A DNA stretch of 64,000 nt from Rhizobium tropici CIAT 899 (GTDB taxonomy: Bacteria; Pseudomonadota; Alphaproteobacteria; Rhizobiales; Rhizobiaceae). This document shows, piece after piece, positions 44,171 to 53,700 of the stretch (positions within the stretch are counted from its first letter, which is position 1; every line of letters starts with the position of its first letter). Below the pieces are notes generated by a model, which was given only the letters and a program-made list of their open reading frames with translations, was not told where the DNA came from and ran no database searches. Position numbers and translations under genes: made by a program. Location of the stretch: assembly GCF_000330885.1 (NCBI RefSeq), contig NC_020059.1, positions 3,629,501 to 3,693,500 on the forward strand, written 5' to 3'.

Positions 44171-45244
44171 TCACCCCACCGGAGCGACGGTCTGTTCGAT
44201 GGGTTTCGGCTGCCGCATCAGAAGAGCCTGCATCGGCCGCTCGAAGAACTTGAGGAGCACCACCGAAATCCCGATCGTGCAAAGCGTGACCACCAGCAGT
44301 ATCCCGGTCACAAAGGGTAGGGAGAGATGCTTGCCCAACAGCTTGAGCGGAAGCTGCAGCGTGTAGGGGTGTATGAGGTAAAGCGAATAGGAGGCGTCTC
44401 CCAGCAGAACCAGAATGGCCCATATTCTACCGGCTGGCATCCGCATGAGCAGGAAGCCCGAGACGAGCAGGACGGCAAGCAGGCTTGAGGCGAAAAGACT
44501 GGGGCCGGCGAATGTCACGATGAAGAAATGAGCTCCGCAGGCCAGAAGAATGAGCAGAGCGGCGGCTATATTCGATCCGCTCCTGAAGGCGCTGTATGCC
44601 GAATATGCTTTATGAAGCATCATGCCGAGAACGAATTCGATCAATATCGGGTTTGTATAGAAGCGCCATTCGACCGATCCCTCCGGCCAAATCTCATGCA
44701 GCGCGATCAGGAGGAGGACGGCCGCGGAGGCGAACCAGGTTGCCCTGGCGCCAAAGATCAGACAGGCGCCATAAATTATGTAGAAGAACACCTCGTAACA
44801 AAGCGTCCAACCCAGGAAAAGGATCGGCTGCACGGCACCGCCGGTTTTCTGATAGGGGACGAAAAGAAGAGATTTGATGATCGTCTCCACGGTCACGATC
44901 GTCGAATTGAGCAGGCTGGGTTTCACAAGCGCAATCAAGACGACCACGAATGTCAACAGCCAGTAGAGCGGAACGATTCTGGCAATGCGCTTGCGTGCGA
45001 AATAAACAAGTCCGCGCGCCGGATTGGAGGAGTAGCTGATGATGAAGCCGCTGAGAACGAAGAAAACGTCGACGCCGGTCGCACCCATGAAGAAATAATT
45101 CCGATCGAGATGGTATTCGATCGCAAGACCGCTTCCGAAATGGAAGAGAACGACGGAAAAAGCGGCCACGAACCGGAGAAACTGGAGAGAATCCAATTGT
45201 TTCAAGTTTGACCGCCGAATGGAAAGCGTCTGTTCATTAATCAT
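44171..45244 (-). CDS. Membrane acyltransferase (acyltransferase-3 / OafA-like)
   Basis: A 357-residue inner-membrane protein of about ten helices. It begins LDSLQFLRFVAAFSVVLFHFGSG, the acyltransferase-3 signature with the catalytic His in the LFHF segment, followed by GVDVFFVLSGFIISY and RKRIARIVPLYW. These proteins O-acetylate surface or exported polysaccharides. ATG 45244 overlaps the stop of the upstream SGNH hydrolase gene by 8 bp, so the two are translated together, which suggests one acts on the product of the other. The target glycan is unknown. Confidence 0.9.
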   Translation of the reverse strand: MINEQTLSIRRSNLKQLDSLQFLRFVAAFSVVLFHFGSGLAIEYHLDRNYFFMGATGVDVFFVLSGFIISYSSNPARGLVYFARKRIARIVPLYWLLTFVVVLIALVKPSLLNSTIVTVETIIKSLLFVPYQKTGGAVQPILFLGWTLCYEVFFYIIYGACLIFGARATWFASAAVLLLIALHEIWPEGSVEWRFYTNPILIEFVLGMMLHKAYSAYSAFRSGSNIAAALLILLACGAHFFIVTFAGPSLFASSLLAVLLVSGFLLMRMPAGRIWAILVLLGDASYSLYLIHPYTLQLPLKLLGKHLSLPFVTGILLVVTLCTIGISVVLLKFFERPMQALLMRQPKPIEQTVAPVG

Positions 45245-46304
45245 GAGGGCCCCAATCCGCTCTGATAGCTTGCTCCAACAAGGTTGCCATTGCCGCATTG
45301 GTGCTGCGGCTTGGATGCCAATCGCATCCGAAATCCTTCGGTTTGACGCGTAAATTCAGATATCGCAGGCGAGTTTCGCCTTTCGCGGCGCTCGCCTGGA
45401 CGGCGCCCTGGATTGCTTTCTCGGCCACATCGAAGTCCTTCTGCGACATCATCGGACCGAGTGCGGCGTAGAGATACGCCTTTGGATACTGAGATCTGAG
45501 CTTGAAGACGAGCTTGACGTATTCCTCGATGAAATCGCTGGGATTCCTGTTGTCTGAAAAGTCGTTCGTCCCCAGATTGACGACCACTGCGGAAACGCGT
45601 TCGTCAGGAAGAGCAGGCACGCCCTTTCTCAACGGCGTCACGCTGTCGATGACATCAAGCATGGTTTTCGCATTCTTGCCTGTACGCGAAAGGCCGATTC
45701 CAGAAACAGCGAGCGTCGTAAGTTCCATCTCGAGGCTGCGCGCCGCGACCGCGGCATATGTCAGGTATTGATTTTCCGTTCCGGGGGTGAATTTACATCC
45801 GGGACCAACACCCTCGAGACCATAGCCTGCGGTAATGGAGTCTCCGATTGCCACCAGCTTTGTGGCCGATGCTTCCGCTGGAACGAACGACCCATCGGTT
45901 TCCGCGGAAACGAATATGGTATCGCCGATCCATCCCTCGGTGCGGCGCGTCGCGCGAACCTCGTGGGCGCCTTGCTGCAAGGCATCGGCAAGCTGGTATC
46001 GATGCTGCCCCGCTTGCAGATCGAGGCGCTGCGGAACGCCGTCCAGTTCGACCTCAAGGCTATTTTTCCCGGTATCAACGAGGGTAACCGAGAGCGACGT
46101 GCCTTCAAAACGCAACGCAAAACCACTGCCCGGCCAACCGAAAGCCGCATCGCTGGCGGCAACGCGGCCGATCCATTTCGATGGCCGCTCGATCGTTTCT
46201 GCCGCGAAGCACGGCATGAATGTAGATAAACTCAGAAAAAGAAACGCGATCGCGACACCAAACCTCATGACCGGCCATGGCCGGCAGCGCGCAATGATGG
46301 GCAA
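45237..46304 (-). CDS. Exported SGNH/GDSL hydrolase (CE2-like acetyl esterase)
   Basis: Up to 355 residues with a signal peptide (VAIAFLFLSLSTFMPCFAA). Residues 40-140 form a beta-rich N-terminal domain (WPGSGFALRFEGTSLSVTLVD). The SGNH fold follows: GDSITAGYGL, the Gly block in VSGIGLSRTGK, NLGTNDFSDNR and the terminal DWHPS with the catalytic Asp/His. This order matches carbohydrate esterase family 2, which removes acetyl groups from sugars. The TTG start at 46304 has GAGG upstream; ATG 46268 is the alternative. Its end overlaps the acyltransferase gene by 8 bp. Confidence 0.85.
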   Translation of the reverse strand: MPIIARCRPWPVMRFGVAIAFLFLSLSTFMPCFAAETIERPSKWIGRVAASDAAFGWPGSGFALRFEGTSLSVTLVDTGKNSLEVELDGVPQRLDLQAGQHRYQLADALQQGAHEVRATRRTEGWIGDTIFVSAETDGSFVPAEASATKLVAIGDSITAGYGLEGVGPGCKFTPGTENQYLTYAAVAARSLEMELTTLAVSGIGLSRTGKNAKTMLDVIDSVTPLRKGVPALPDERVSAVVVNLGTNDFSDNRNPSDFIEEYVKLVFKLRSQYPKAYLYAALGPMMSQKDFDVAEKAIQGAVQASAAKGETRLRYLNLRVKPKDFGCDWHPSRSTNAAMATLLEQAIRADWGPHD

Positions 46305-46717
46305 TTCATCACCTCTTCGGGCTGCGTCAGATCAATTTCGCACTTTAAATTTTCTAGTAGAATCGCAGTTTGATTGCCGCCGGTGTCTCGCAACAAACTG
46401 CCGGGACACGTTCATGGAGGCGCATGCGCATGCCTTGAATAAGGTGCCGCGCCAAGACATCGATGAGATGACGAAATAGGGCAGCATTAAGAATAATAGG
46501 GCAGCATTGAGAATTGTCACTATGCTGCACCGCATCATTGATCAGCAATTATTGGCGTGGGTGAAAGCAGCGGCTTCCTCGACGCTCCGTTCGCAATTCC
46601 TTGAGAAAAATATTCGCATTTGCCCGTTTATCTTGCAGTTTTCTACGCTTTCGCGGTGCAAATTTTCTGCGATGTATGCGACATTGAATGAAACCGCTCC
46701 AGAAACGGAAGAAAACG
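46305..46717. other. Intergenic region with a 20-bp tandem duplication
   Basis: About 410 AT-richer bases between divergent genes, with no credible gene. AATAGGGCAGCATTAAGAAT (46475-46494) is repeated with one change at 46495-46514. The region must hold the promoters of the SGNH gene and of the amino acid importer. Confidence 0.6.
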
Positions 46718-47491
46718 ATGAACTGGTTGAAGACTGTTGCCGCCGCCGCCCTCGTGCAGGCCGCGTTCCTGCTCCCCGCCCATGCCGGCGAAAACCTCAA
46801 GGCGATCCAGTCGGCCGGCGTATTCAAGGTCGGCACGGAAGGCACCTATGCGCCTTTCACCTTTCATGACGAGAGCGGCAAGCTGACCGGCTTCGATGTC
46901 GAGATCGCGGAAGCCGTCGCCGGCAAGCTCGGCGTCAAGGCGCAGTTCCTGGAAGGCAAGTGGGATGGCCTGATCGCCGGTCTCGACGCCAACCGCTACG
47001 ATGCCGTCATCAACGAAGTCGGCGTCACCGAAGCCCGCAAGAAGAAGTATGACTTCTCCGAGCCCTACATCGCCTCCAAGGCCGTGCTGATCGTCAAGGA
47101 CGGCAACACCGGCATCAAGGATTTCGCCGATCTCAAGGGCAAGAAGGCGGCACAGTCGCTGACCAGCAACTTCGGCAAGCTCGCAACCGAAGCCGGCGCC
47201 GAACTCGTCGGCACCGATGGCTTCGACCAGTCGATCCAGCTCGTGCTGACCGGCCGCGCCGACGCCACCATCAACGACAGCCTTTCCTTCCTCGATTTCA
47301 AGAAGCACAAGCCCGACGCGCCGGTGAAGATCGTCGCCCAGCAGGCCAATGCCGATTTCTCCGCCGTCATCATCCGCAAGGGCGAGCCGGAACTGCTTGC
47401 TGCGATCAACAAGGCGCTGGCCGATATCAAGGCCGACGGCACCTATGACAAGATCTCCAAGAAATATTTCGGCCAGGACGTTTCGAAGTAA
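46718..47491 (+). CDS. Polar amino acid (cystine-like) ABC transporter binding protein
   Basis: A 257-residue periplasmic protein of the family 3 solute-binding type. The signal peptide MNWLKTVAAAALVQAAFLLPAHA is followed by VFKVGTEGTYAPFTFHDESGKLTGFDVEIAEAVA, DAVINEVGVTEARKKKYDFSEPY and FGQDVSK at the end. The closest pattern I recall is cystine-binding FliY/TcyA. The frame opens 30 bases before ATG 46718; the latter gives the proper signal peptide. A hairpin follows the stop, then the permease and ATPase genes of the same system. Confidence 0.9.
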   Translation: MNWLKTVAAAALVQAAFLLPAHAGENLKAIQSAGVFKVGTEGTYAPFTFHDESGKLTGFDVEIAEAVAGKLGVKAQFLEGKWDGLIAGLDANRYDAVINEVGVTEARKKKYDFSEPYIASKAVLIVKDGNTGIKDFADLKGKKAAQSLTSNFGKLATEAGAELVGTDGFDQSIQLVLTGRADATINDSLSFLDFKKHKPDAPVKIVAQQANADFSAVIIRKGEPELLAAINKALADIKADGTYDKISKKYFGQDVSK

Positions 47492-47526
47492 GAAGGCATA
47501 GGCAGGGACATAAAACTGTGAAAAAG

Positions 47527-47554
47527 ATGCGTCCGGGGTCACCTCCGGACGCAT
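47527..47554 (+). terminator. Hairpin between binding protein and permease genes
   Basis: Arms ATGCGTCCGG (47527-47536) and CCGGACGCAT (47545-47554), loop of 8, followed by TCTGTT. Such hairpins in binding-protein operons partly stop transcription or protect the upstream mRNA, so the binding protein is made in excess. Confidence 0.65.
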
Positions 47555-47576
47555 TCTGTTATCGAAAGGCTTCTCC

Positions 47577-48257
47577 TTGGAGCATTGGCTGCAACTGATG
47601 TGGGAGTCACTGGGCACGCTGCTTTGGGCGGGGCTCGTCTTCACCATCCCGCTTACCTTGATCACCTTCGTTCTCGGCCTTCTGCTCGGCCTGCTCACCG
47701 CAGTCGTCAGGCTATTTGCCCCGGCGCCGTTCGTGGCCATCGCCCGCTTCTATGTCTGGGTGATCCGCGGCACGCCGCTTCTGGTGCAGCTCTTCGTCAT
47801 CTTCTACGGCCTGCCGAGCCTCGGCATCCTGCTCGACGCCTTCCCCGCCGCCATCATCGGCTTTACGCTGAGCGTCGGCGCCTATACGTCCGAAATCATC
47901 CGCGCCGTCATCTCCTCCGTGCCGAAGGGCCAGTGGGAGGCCGCCTATTCGATCGGCATGAACTGGCGCCAGGCCATGAGCCGCACCATCCTGCCGCAGG
48001 CGGCGCGCGTCGCCGTGCCGCCGCTGTCGAACACCTTCATTTCGCTGGTCAAGGATACGTCGCTCGCCGCCGCCATCACCGTGCCGGAGCTGTTTCAGGC
48101 CGCGCAGCGCATCGTGGCGACGACCTATGAGCCGCTCATCCTCTATATCGAGGCCGCCATCATCTATCTCGTGCTCAGCACCTTTCTTTCGACGCTGCAG
48201 GGTTACCTCGAACGCCGCTTCGCCCGCTCGGGCGGCACACTGGAGGCACAAGCATGA
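47577..48257 (+). CDS. Polar amino acid ABC transporter permease
   Basis: A 226-residue inner-membrane permease of the HisMQ/GlnP type with about five helices: TIPLTLITFVLGLLLGLLTAV, FYVWVIRGTPLLVQLFVIFYGLP and the EAA loop EAAYSIGMNWRQAMSRTILPQAARVAVPPLSN. TTG 47577 is the likely start. Its stop overlaps the ATPase start by 4 bp (ATGA at 48254-48257). Only one permease gene is present, so it probably works as a homodimer. Confidence 0.92.
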   Translation: MEHWLQLMWESLGTLLWAGLVFTIPLTLITFVLGLLLGLLTAVVRLFAPAPFVAIARFYVWVIRGTPLLVQLFVIFYGLPSLGILLDAFPAAIIGFTLSVGAYTSEIIRAVISSVPKGQWEAAYSIGMNWRQAMSRTILPQAARVAVPPLSNTFISLVKDTSLAAAITVPELFQAAQRIVATTYEPLILYIEAAIIYLVLSTFLSTLQGYLERRFARSGGTLEAQA

Positions 48258-49015
48258 TCGAGCTCCAGCATATCGAAAAGCGCTTCGGCGACAATGTCAT
48301 CCTCAAGGATATCAGCCTGATGATCCCAGAGGGAACGGTGACGGCGCTTGTGGGGCCTTCGGGCGGCGGCAAGAGCACGCTGCTTCGCTGCATCAACCTT
48401 TTGGAAATCCCGACCGCCGGAACGATCCGCATCGGCGGGGAGACGGCCACCTTCCAGCCGGGCAAGAAGCCGTCCTGGCAGGATATCCAGAAGATCCGCC
48501 GTCAGACGGGCATGGTCTTCCAGAATTTCCAGCTCTTTCCGCATCAGACCGCGATCGGAAACGTCATGGAAGGGCTGACCACCGTGCTGCGCTGGCCTCA
48601 AGACAAGGCCCGCGCCCGTGCCGTCGAGCTTTTGACCAAGGTCGGCATGGCCCACAAGATCGACGCCTGGCCCTCGACGCTCTCGGGCGGGCAGCAGCAG
48701 CGTGTCGCCATCGCCCGCGCGCTTGCCCCCTCGCCGCGCGTACTGCTCTGCGACGAGCCCACCTCGGCGCTCGATCCGGAACTGGCGGCGGAAGTGGTCG
48801 ATGTGCTGGGCAAGCTCGCCAACGAAGGTACGACCATGGTCATGGCAACGCATGACCTGCGCCTGGCATCGAAGATTGCCAACAATGTCGTGTTCCTCGA
48901 AGCGGGCAACATCGTCGAGACCGGCTCTTCCCGCAGCATCTTCGGTGCTCCGGCGCAGGAGCGGACCAAGCAGTTCATCTCGACGCTGAATGCCGGCCAC
49001 AGCTACGACATTTAA
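48254..49015 (+). CDS. Polar amino acid ABC transporter ATPase
   Basis: A 253-residue ATPase of the GlnQ/HisP type. Walker A GPSGGGKSTLLRC, Q-loop GMVFQNFQLFPHQT, signature LSGGQQQRVAIARAL, Walker B VLLCDEPTSALDPEL and switch His MATHDLRLA are all intact. Coupled to the permease by a 4-bp overlap and last in the operon. A rhizobial palindromic repeat follows 11 bp after the stop and may serve as the mRNA end. Confidence 0.94.
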   Translation: MIELQHIEKRFGDNVILKDISLMIPEGTVTALVGPSGGGKSTLLRCINLLEIPTAGTIRIGGETATFQPGKKPSWQDIQKIRRQTGMVFQNFQLFPHQTAIGNVMEGLTTVLRWPQDKARARAVELLTKVGMAHKIDAWPSTLSGGQQQRVAIARALAPSPRVLLCDEPTSALDPELAAEVVDVLGKLANEGTTMVMATHDLRLASKIANNVVFLEAGNIVETGSSRSIFGAPAQERTKQFISTLNAGHSYDI

Positions 49016-49026
49016 GCAGCCGACCT

Positions 49027-49127
49027 GGAGCAATTCCAGGAAAAGTGCGCGGCGGTTTTCCGTCCGGAATGGCGAGACAATAAAGAGATAGAGCGGCTCA
49101 GAGATTCCGTAAAACTGAACGGCTCTA
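49027..49127. repeat. Composite rhizobial palindromic repeat
   Basis: Two known-looking palindromic modules in a row: GAGCAATTCC...GGAAT with inner GGAAAA/TTTTCC (49028-49073), then TAGAGC...GCTCTA (about 49089-49127). Both forms are common between rhizobial genes. They form hairpins downstream of the importer operon. Confidence 0.65.
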
Positions 49128-49198
49128 GGTCGAAAGCTCCGATGTTGGGGGCAAGCCGCGCATTGACGCTGCGGAGCTTTGCCGCTAGCTCTAATGTC

Positions 49199-49255
49199 AT
49201 GAACGCGGCACTCGTTATCGTAGTGGTAGGAAGGCGCATGGGCAGGATGGCGTAG
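49199..49255 (+). CDS. Putative leader peptide rich in branched-chain codons
   Basis: An 18-codon frame with six consecutive Leu/Val/Ile codons (ctc gtt atc gta gtg gta, peptide MNAALVIVVVGRRMGRMA). Its stop codon falls in a hairpin, and a terminator follows 33 bp later. This is the layout of amino-acid attenuator leaders such as those of ilv operons. There is no strong Shine-Dalgarno, which lowers confidence. The downstream gene is an exporter, not a synthesis gene. Confidence 0.5.
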   Translation: MNAALVIVVVGRRMGRMA

Positions 49256-49310
49256 CCATCCGGCGAAAGCACCCATGCGCGGTAAGCAGGCTCCTGACGG
49301 GGCCTTTTTT
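49234..49310 (+). promoter_or_regulatory. Transcription attenuator: nested hairpin and terminator
   Basis: Outer stem GCGCATGGG (49234-49242) with CCCATGCGC (49272-49280). Inner perfect stem GGATGGC/GCCATCC (49245-49251 and 49255-49261, loop GTA). Then a terminator with arms AGGCTCC (49288-49294) and GGGGCCT (49299-49305), loop TGAC, and a T6 run to 49310. It ends 68 bp before the MFS start. The 5' arm of the outer stem lies inside the leader peptide, so ribosome position could decide folding. I could not identify a convincing antiterminator pairing by eye. Confidence 0.6.
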
Positions 49311-49378
49311 ATTGCCCGGATTCTGGGCGGCGCCTCGTCAAATCCCCTCGACTTCCCATCCACACGACGGACAAGGCC

Positions 49379-50635
49379 ATGACACGCACCGAAAGCCGCA
49401 TCGACCATTCAGCCAGGCAAGCAACCGAAGACCCGACCCTCGCATCAGCCGCCGCACAACCGCGGCTGATAACCCTCATCCTGCTCTCGGCGCTTGCCGT
49501 GCTGCCCGTAAATATGATCCTGCCGTCTCTGCCGAAGATGTCGGCGGCATTCCATGCCGATTTCGCTCTCGTAAACCTTTCCGTCGCCGGCTTTTCCATC
49601 GTGACTGCGTTCCTGGAAGCGATTGGGGGAGCGATATCGGACCGGTTCGGACGCCGGCCGGTTGTCCTGACGGCGCTCGCGATCTTCGTCATCGCCTCGA
49701 TTGGCTGTGTTCTCGCTCCGACTATCGGCATATTCCTGCTGTGCCGCATGATGCAGGCGTGCATCGGCCCCTGCTATTCCGTCGCCCTCGTCATCATCAA
49801 GGAAACAGCCGACGAGCGCCAGGCGGCCAGCAAGTTCGGCTATCTCGCCATGGGATGGGCGTTGGCGCCGATGGTCGGACCGCTGTTCGGCGGCTCGCTG
49901 GACGAGATTTTCGGTTGGCAGGCAAGCTTCATCGTCCTTGCGCTCCTTGGCATCGCCGCCTTCCTCCTGTCCCTGCGCGAGCTGAAAGGATCGAAAGCAC
50001 CCGCCTCAGCTGCCCGCGGAAACTATCTTGCCTCCTATGCCCTGCTTTTGCGTTCGGCGCGTTTCTGGGCCCATACGCTCTGCATGGCCTGCTCGATGGG
50101 CGTGCTCTATATCTTCCTCGGCGGAGCACCGCTCACGATAGGCGATGCGCTCGGCGGCTCGAGCGCCAGGCTCGGCTTCTACATGGGCATGGTTCCCGCC
50201 GGCTTCATTCTGGGCAGCTATCTCGCCGGCCGCTATGGCGCAAAAATCCCCATCGGCACAATCCTCGTCATCGCGCGGCTGCTGACCTGCATCGGCCTGG
50301 CTGTTGGCCTCGCCTTGTCGCTGTCGGGCACGACGGAGGTTCTGGCGCTCTTCGGCCCCTGCATCTTCATCGGCATCGGCAATGGCCTCACCATGCCGGC
50401 CGCCAACAGCGGCGCGATGTCCGTTCGCTCCGATATGATCGGGACGGCTGCAGGGCTTGCCGCCGCCATGCGGATATCGGGCGGCGCGCTGATCGGCTCG
50501 ATCGGCGGGCTGTTCATTGCGCGATCGCCAACGATCCATACGCTCTTCGCCCTGATGCTGGCATCGGCGGTGCTCGCGCTGCTGGCAGCAATCTGGGCAG
50601 CCATCGTCGAGCGGCATACCCGCAAGCCGCGCTAA
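49379..50635 (+). CDS. MFS drug exporter, Bcr/CflA family
   Basis: A 418-residue inner-membrane protein with 12 helices. The motif LPVNMILPSLPKMSAAFHAD in helix 1 and GGAISDRFGRRPVVLTALAIF in loop 2-3 are typical of the Bcr/CflA group (bicyclomycin, chloramphenicol, cysteine or arabinose export in known members). GWALAPMVGPLFGGSLDEIFGW is motif C. Transcription probably passes through the attenuator just upstream. Convergent with pyc, separated by a hairpin. Confidence 0.9.
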   Translation: MTRTESRIDHSARQATEDPTLASAAAQPRLITLILLSALAVLPVNMILPSLPKMSAAFHADFALVNLSVAGFSIVTAFLEAIGGAISDRFGRRPVVLTALAIFVIASIGCVLAPTIGIFLLCRMMQACIGPCYSVALVIIKETADERQAASKFGYLAMGWALAPMVGPLFGGSLDEIFGWQASFIVLALLGIAAFLLSLRELKGSKAPASAARGNYLASYALLLRSARFWAHTLCMACSMGVLYIFLGGAPLTIGDALGGSSARLGFYMGMVPAGFILGSYLAGRYGAKIPIGTILVIARLLTCIGLAVGLALSLSGTTEVLALFGPCIFIGIGNGLTMPAANSGAMSVRSDMIGTAAGLAAAMRISGGALIGSIGGLFIARSPTIHTLFALMLASAVLALLAAIWAAIVERHTRKPR

Positions 50636-50643
50636 AGGCACTG

Positions 50644-50683
50644 CTGCCGCAAAACCGACTGCAACAGTCAGGCTTTGCGGCAG
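50644..50683. terminator. Hairpin between the MFS gene and pyc
   Basis: Arms CTGCCGCAAA (50644-50653) and TTTGCGGCAG (50674-50683) with an inner GACTG/CAGTC stem. It lies between two convergent stops. There is no T run, so its strength is uncertain. Confidence 0.55.
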
Positions 50684-50735
50684 AATATAGTCAGCATCTC
50701 AGTCGACGGACGGCTTCATAAGCCCAACTTGCCGC

Positions 50736-53700
50736 TCAGGCGCCATAGACGACAAGCAGATCCTTGGCGTCGATCTGGTCGCCGGCGCGCACCAGCACCT
50801 CGGAGATCGTACCATCCTTTTCCGCGTGCAGCGCGGTCTCCATCTTCATGGCCTCGATGGAAACAAGCACGTCGCCGGCCTTGATCGCCTGGCCGGGCGA
50901 AACGAAGACGGTGGAGATGACGCCCGGCATCGGCGCGCCGACATGGGCGGCATTACCGGTCTCGGCCTTGCGGCGGATAGCGGCGCCCGAGGCACCATGG
51001 GCGCGATCCGGTACTTTGATACGGCGCGGCTGGCCGTTGAGCTCGAAAAAGACAGTCACCATGCCCTTCTCGTCTGTCGCCGTCATCGCCTGGTTGACGA
51101 TGACCAGCGTCTTGCCCTTCTCGATCTCGGCAAAGAGCTCATCGCCTTCCTTGAGACCGTAGAAATAGGCAGGCGTCGGCAATACCGAGACAGGACCATA
51201 GGTGTCGGCGGCCAATGCGTAGTCGGTGAAGACCTTCGGATACATCAGATAGGAGGCGAATTCGAAATCGTCGACCTTGCGCTCGAGCTTCGTCTCGATG
51301 ACCTTGCGCTCCGCATCGAGATCGGCTTCGGCAAGCAGCGAACCGGGACGGACTGTATAGGGCGTATCGCCCTTCAGCGCCTTTTTCTGCAGCGCTTGCG
51401 GCCATCCGGACGGCGGCTGGCCGAGATCGCCCTTGAGCATCGAGACGACCGAATCCGGGAAGGCGATATCCTTCGCCGGGTTCTCGACATCGGCGACCGT
51501 CAGGTCCTGGCTGACCATCATCAGCGCCATGTCGCCGACGACCTTGGAGGACGGCGTCACCTTGACGATATCGCCGAACATCTGGTTGGCATCGGCATAG
51601 GCCTGCGCCACCTTGTGCCAGCGGGTCTCGAGACCGAGCGAGCGGGCTTGTTCCTTGAGGTTGGTGAACTGACCCCCTGGCATTTCGTGCAGATAGACTT
51701 CCGAAGCCGGTCCCTTGAGATCGCTTTCGAAAGCGGCGTACTGGTGGCGCACGGCTTCCCAGTAGAAGGAGATGCGGCGGATCCATTCGGGATCGAGGCC
51801 GGGATCACGCTCGGAGCCCTTGAGTGCTTCGACGATCGAACCAAGGCAGGGCTGCGAGGTATTGCCGGACAGCGCATCCATCGCCGCATCGACAGCATCG
51901 ACGCCGGCATCGACCGCAGCGAGCACCGTCGCAGCCGCAATACCCGACGTATCATGCGTGTGGAAGTGGATCGGCAGCCCTGTGGCTTCGCGCAGCGCCT
52001 TGAACAGCACCTTGGCGGCAGCCGGCTTCAACAGACCCGCCATGTCCTTCAGCGCGATGATATGGGCGCCGGCCTTTTCCAGCTCGACGGCGAGGTCAGT
52101 ATAGTATTTCAGATCGTATTTCGGGCGGGCGGAGTTGAGGATATCGCCCGTATAGCAGATCGCCGCCTCGCAGAGCTTGTTCTCCTCGGCCACGGCATCC
52201 ATCGACACGCGCATGTTCTCGACCCAGTTCAGGCAGTCGAAGACGCGGAAGAGATCGACGCCGCCCTTGGCCGCCTGGCGGACGAAGTATTTCACGACAT
52301 TGTCGGGATAGTTGGTGTAGCCGACGCCGTTGGCGCCGCGCAAAAGCATCTGCAGAAGCAGGTTCGGCGCACCTTCACGGATCAGCGCCAGGCGCTCCCA
52401 CGGGTCTTCCGTGAGAAAGCGCATGGAAACGTCGAAGGTGGCGCCGCCCCAGCATTCGAGCGACAGGAGCTGCGGCAAAGCGCGCGCATAGGTGCCGGCG
52501 ACGCTGGCGATGTCATAGGTGCGCATGCGGGTCGCAAGCAGCGACTGGTGGCCGTCGCGCATCGTCGTGTCGGTCATCAACACACGCTTTTCATTGCGCA
52601 TCCATTCGGCGAATTTCTGCGGACCGAGCTTGTCCAGCAACTGCTTGGTGCCCTCGGGGATATTGCCGTCGATATAGGGCAGCACAGGCTGCGCCACCTT
52701 GGGCGAAGGTACCGGACGACCGCGCGTTTCCGGATGGCCGTTGACAGTGACGTCAGCGAGATAGGTCAGAAGCTTGGTGGCGCGATCCTGACGCTTGACC
52801 TGCTGGAACAGTTCCGGCGTTGTGTCGATGAAGCGCGTCGTATAGCTGTTGTCGCGGAATTTCTCGTGCGTGATGATCGCTTCGAGGAAGGTGAGGTTCG
52901 TCGCCACACCGCGGATGCGGAATTCTCGCAGCGCGCGATACATACGGGCGATCGCCTCCTGCGGGTTCGGAGCCCAGGCGGTCACCTTTACCAGCAACGG
53001 GTCGTAATAACGGGTGATGATCGCACCGGTATAGGAGGTGCCGCCATCGAGACGGATACCGAAGCCGGATGCCGAGCGATAGGCAGTGATGCGGCCGTAA
53101 TCCGGAATGAAGTTATGCTCCGGATCTTCCGTCGTCACGCGGCACTGCAGCGCATGGCCGTTAAGGCGGATGTCTTCCTGCTTCGGAACGCCCGATTCCG
53201 GCGTGCCGATGGCGAAACCGTCGAGAATATGGATCTGCGCCTTGACGATATCGATGCCGGTGACGACTTCGGTGACGGTGTGCTCGACCTGGATGCGCGG
53301 ATTGACTTCGATGAAGTAGAATTTGCCCGTGTCGGCATCCATCAGATATTCGACGGTGCCGGCACCGACATAATTCGTCGCGTTGGCGATCTTCAGCGAA
53401 TAGGCGGCCAGTTCCTGGCGCTGCGCTTCCGTGAGATAGGGGGCTGGCGCGCGCTCGACGACCTTCTGGTTGCGGCGCTGGACTGAACAGTCGCGCTCGA
53501 ACAGGTGTACGACATTGCCGTGCGTGTCGCCGAGGATCTGGCTTTCGACATGGCGCGCGCGCTCGACGAGCTTTTCGAGATAGACCTCGTCCTTGCCGAA
53601 GGCGGCCTTCGCCTCGCGCTTGGCTTCCGTCACTTCCTTGGCGAGGTCCGCTTCGGAGCGGATGACGCGCATGCCGCGGCCGCCGCCGCCCCAGGAAGCC

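Noticed and set aside
46414..46479. Short frame ending ALNKVPRQDIDEMTK upstream of the amino acid importer
   Set aside because: It reads like a protein tail, but only about 20 codons are usable and no family is recognisable; possibly a decayed remnant, not supportable as a gene.
50826..53486. Long + strand frame opposite pyruvate carboxylase
   Set aside because: Antisense shadow in GC-rich DNA; pyc is complete and unambiguous.
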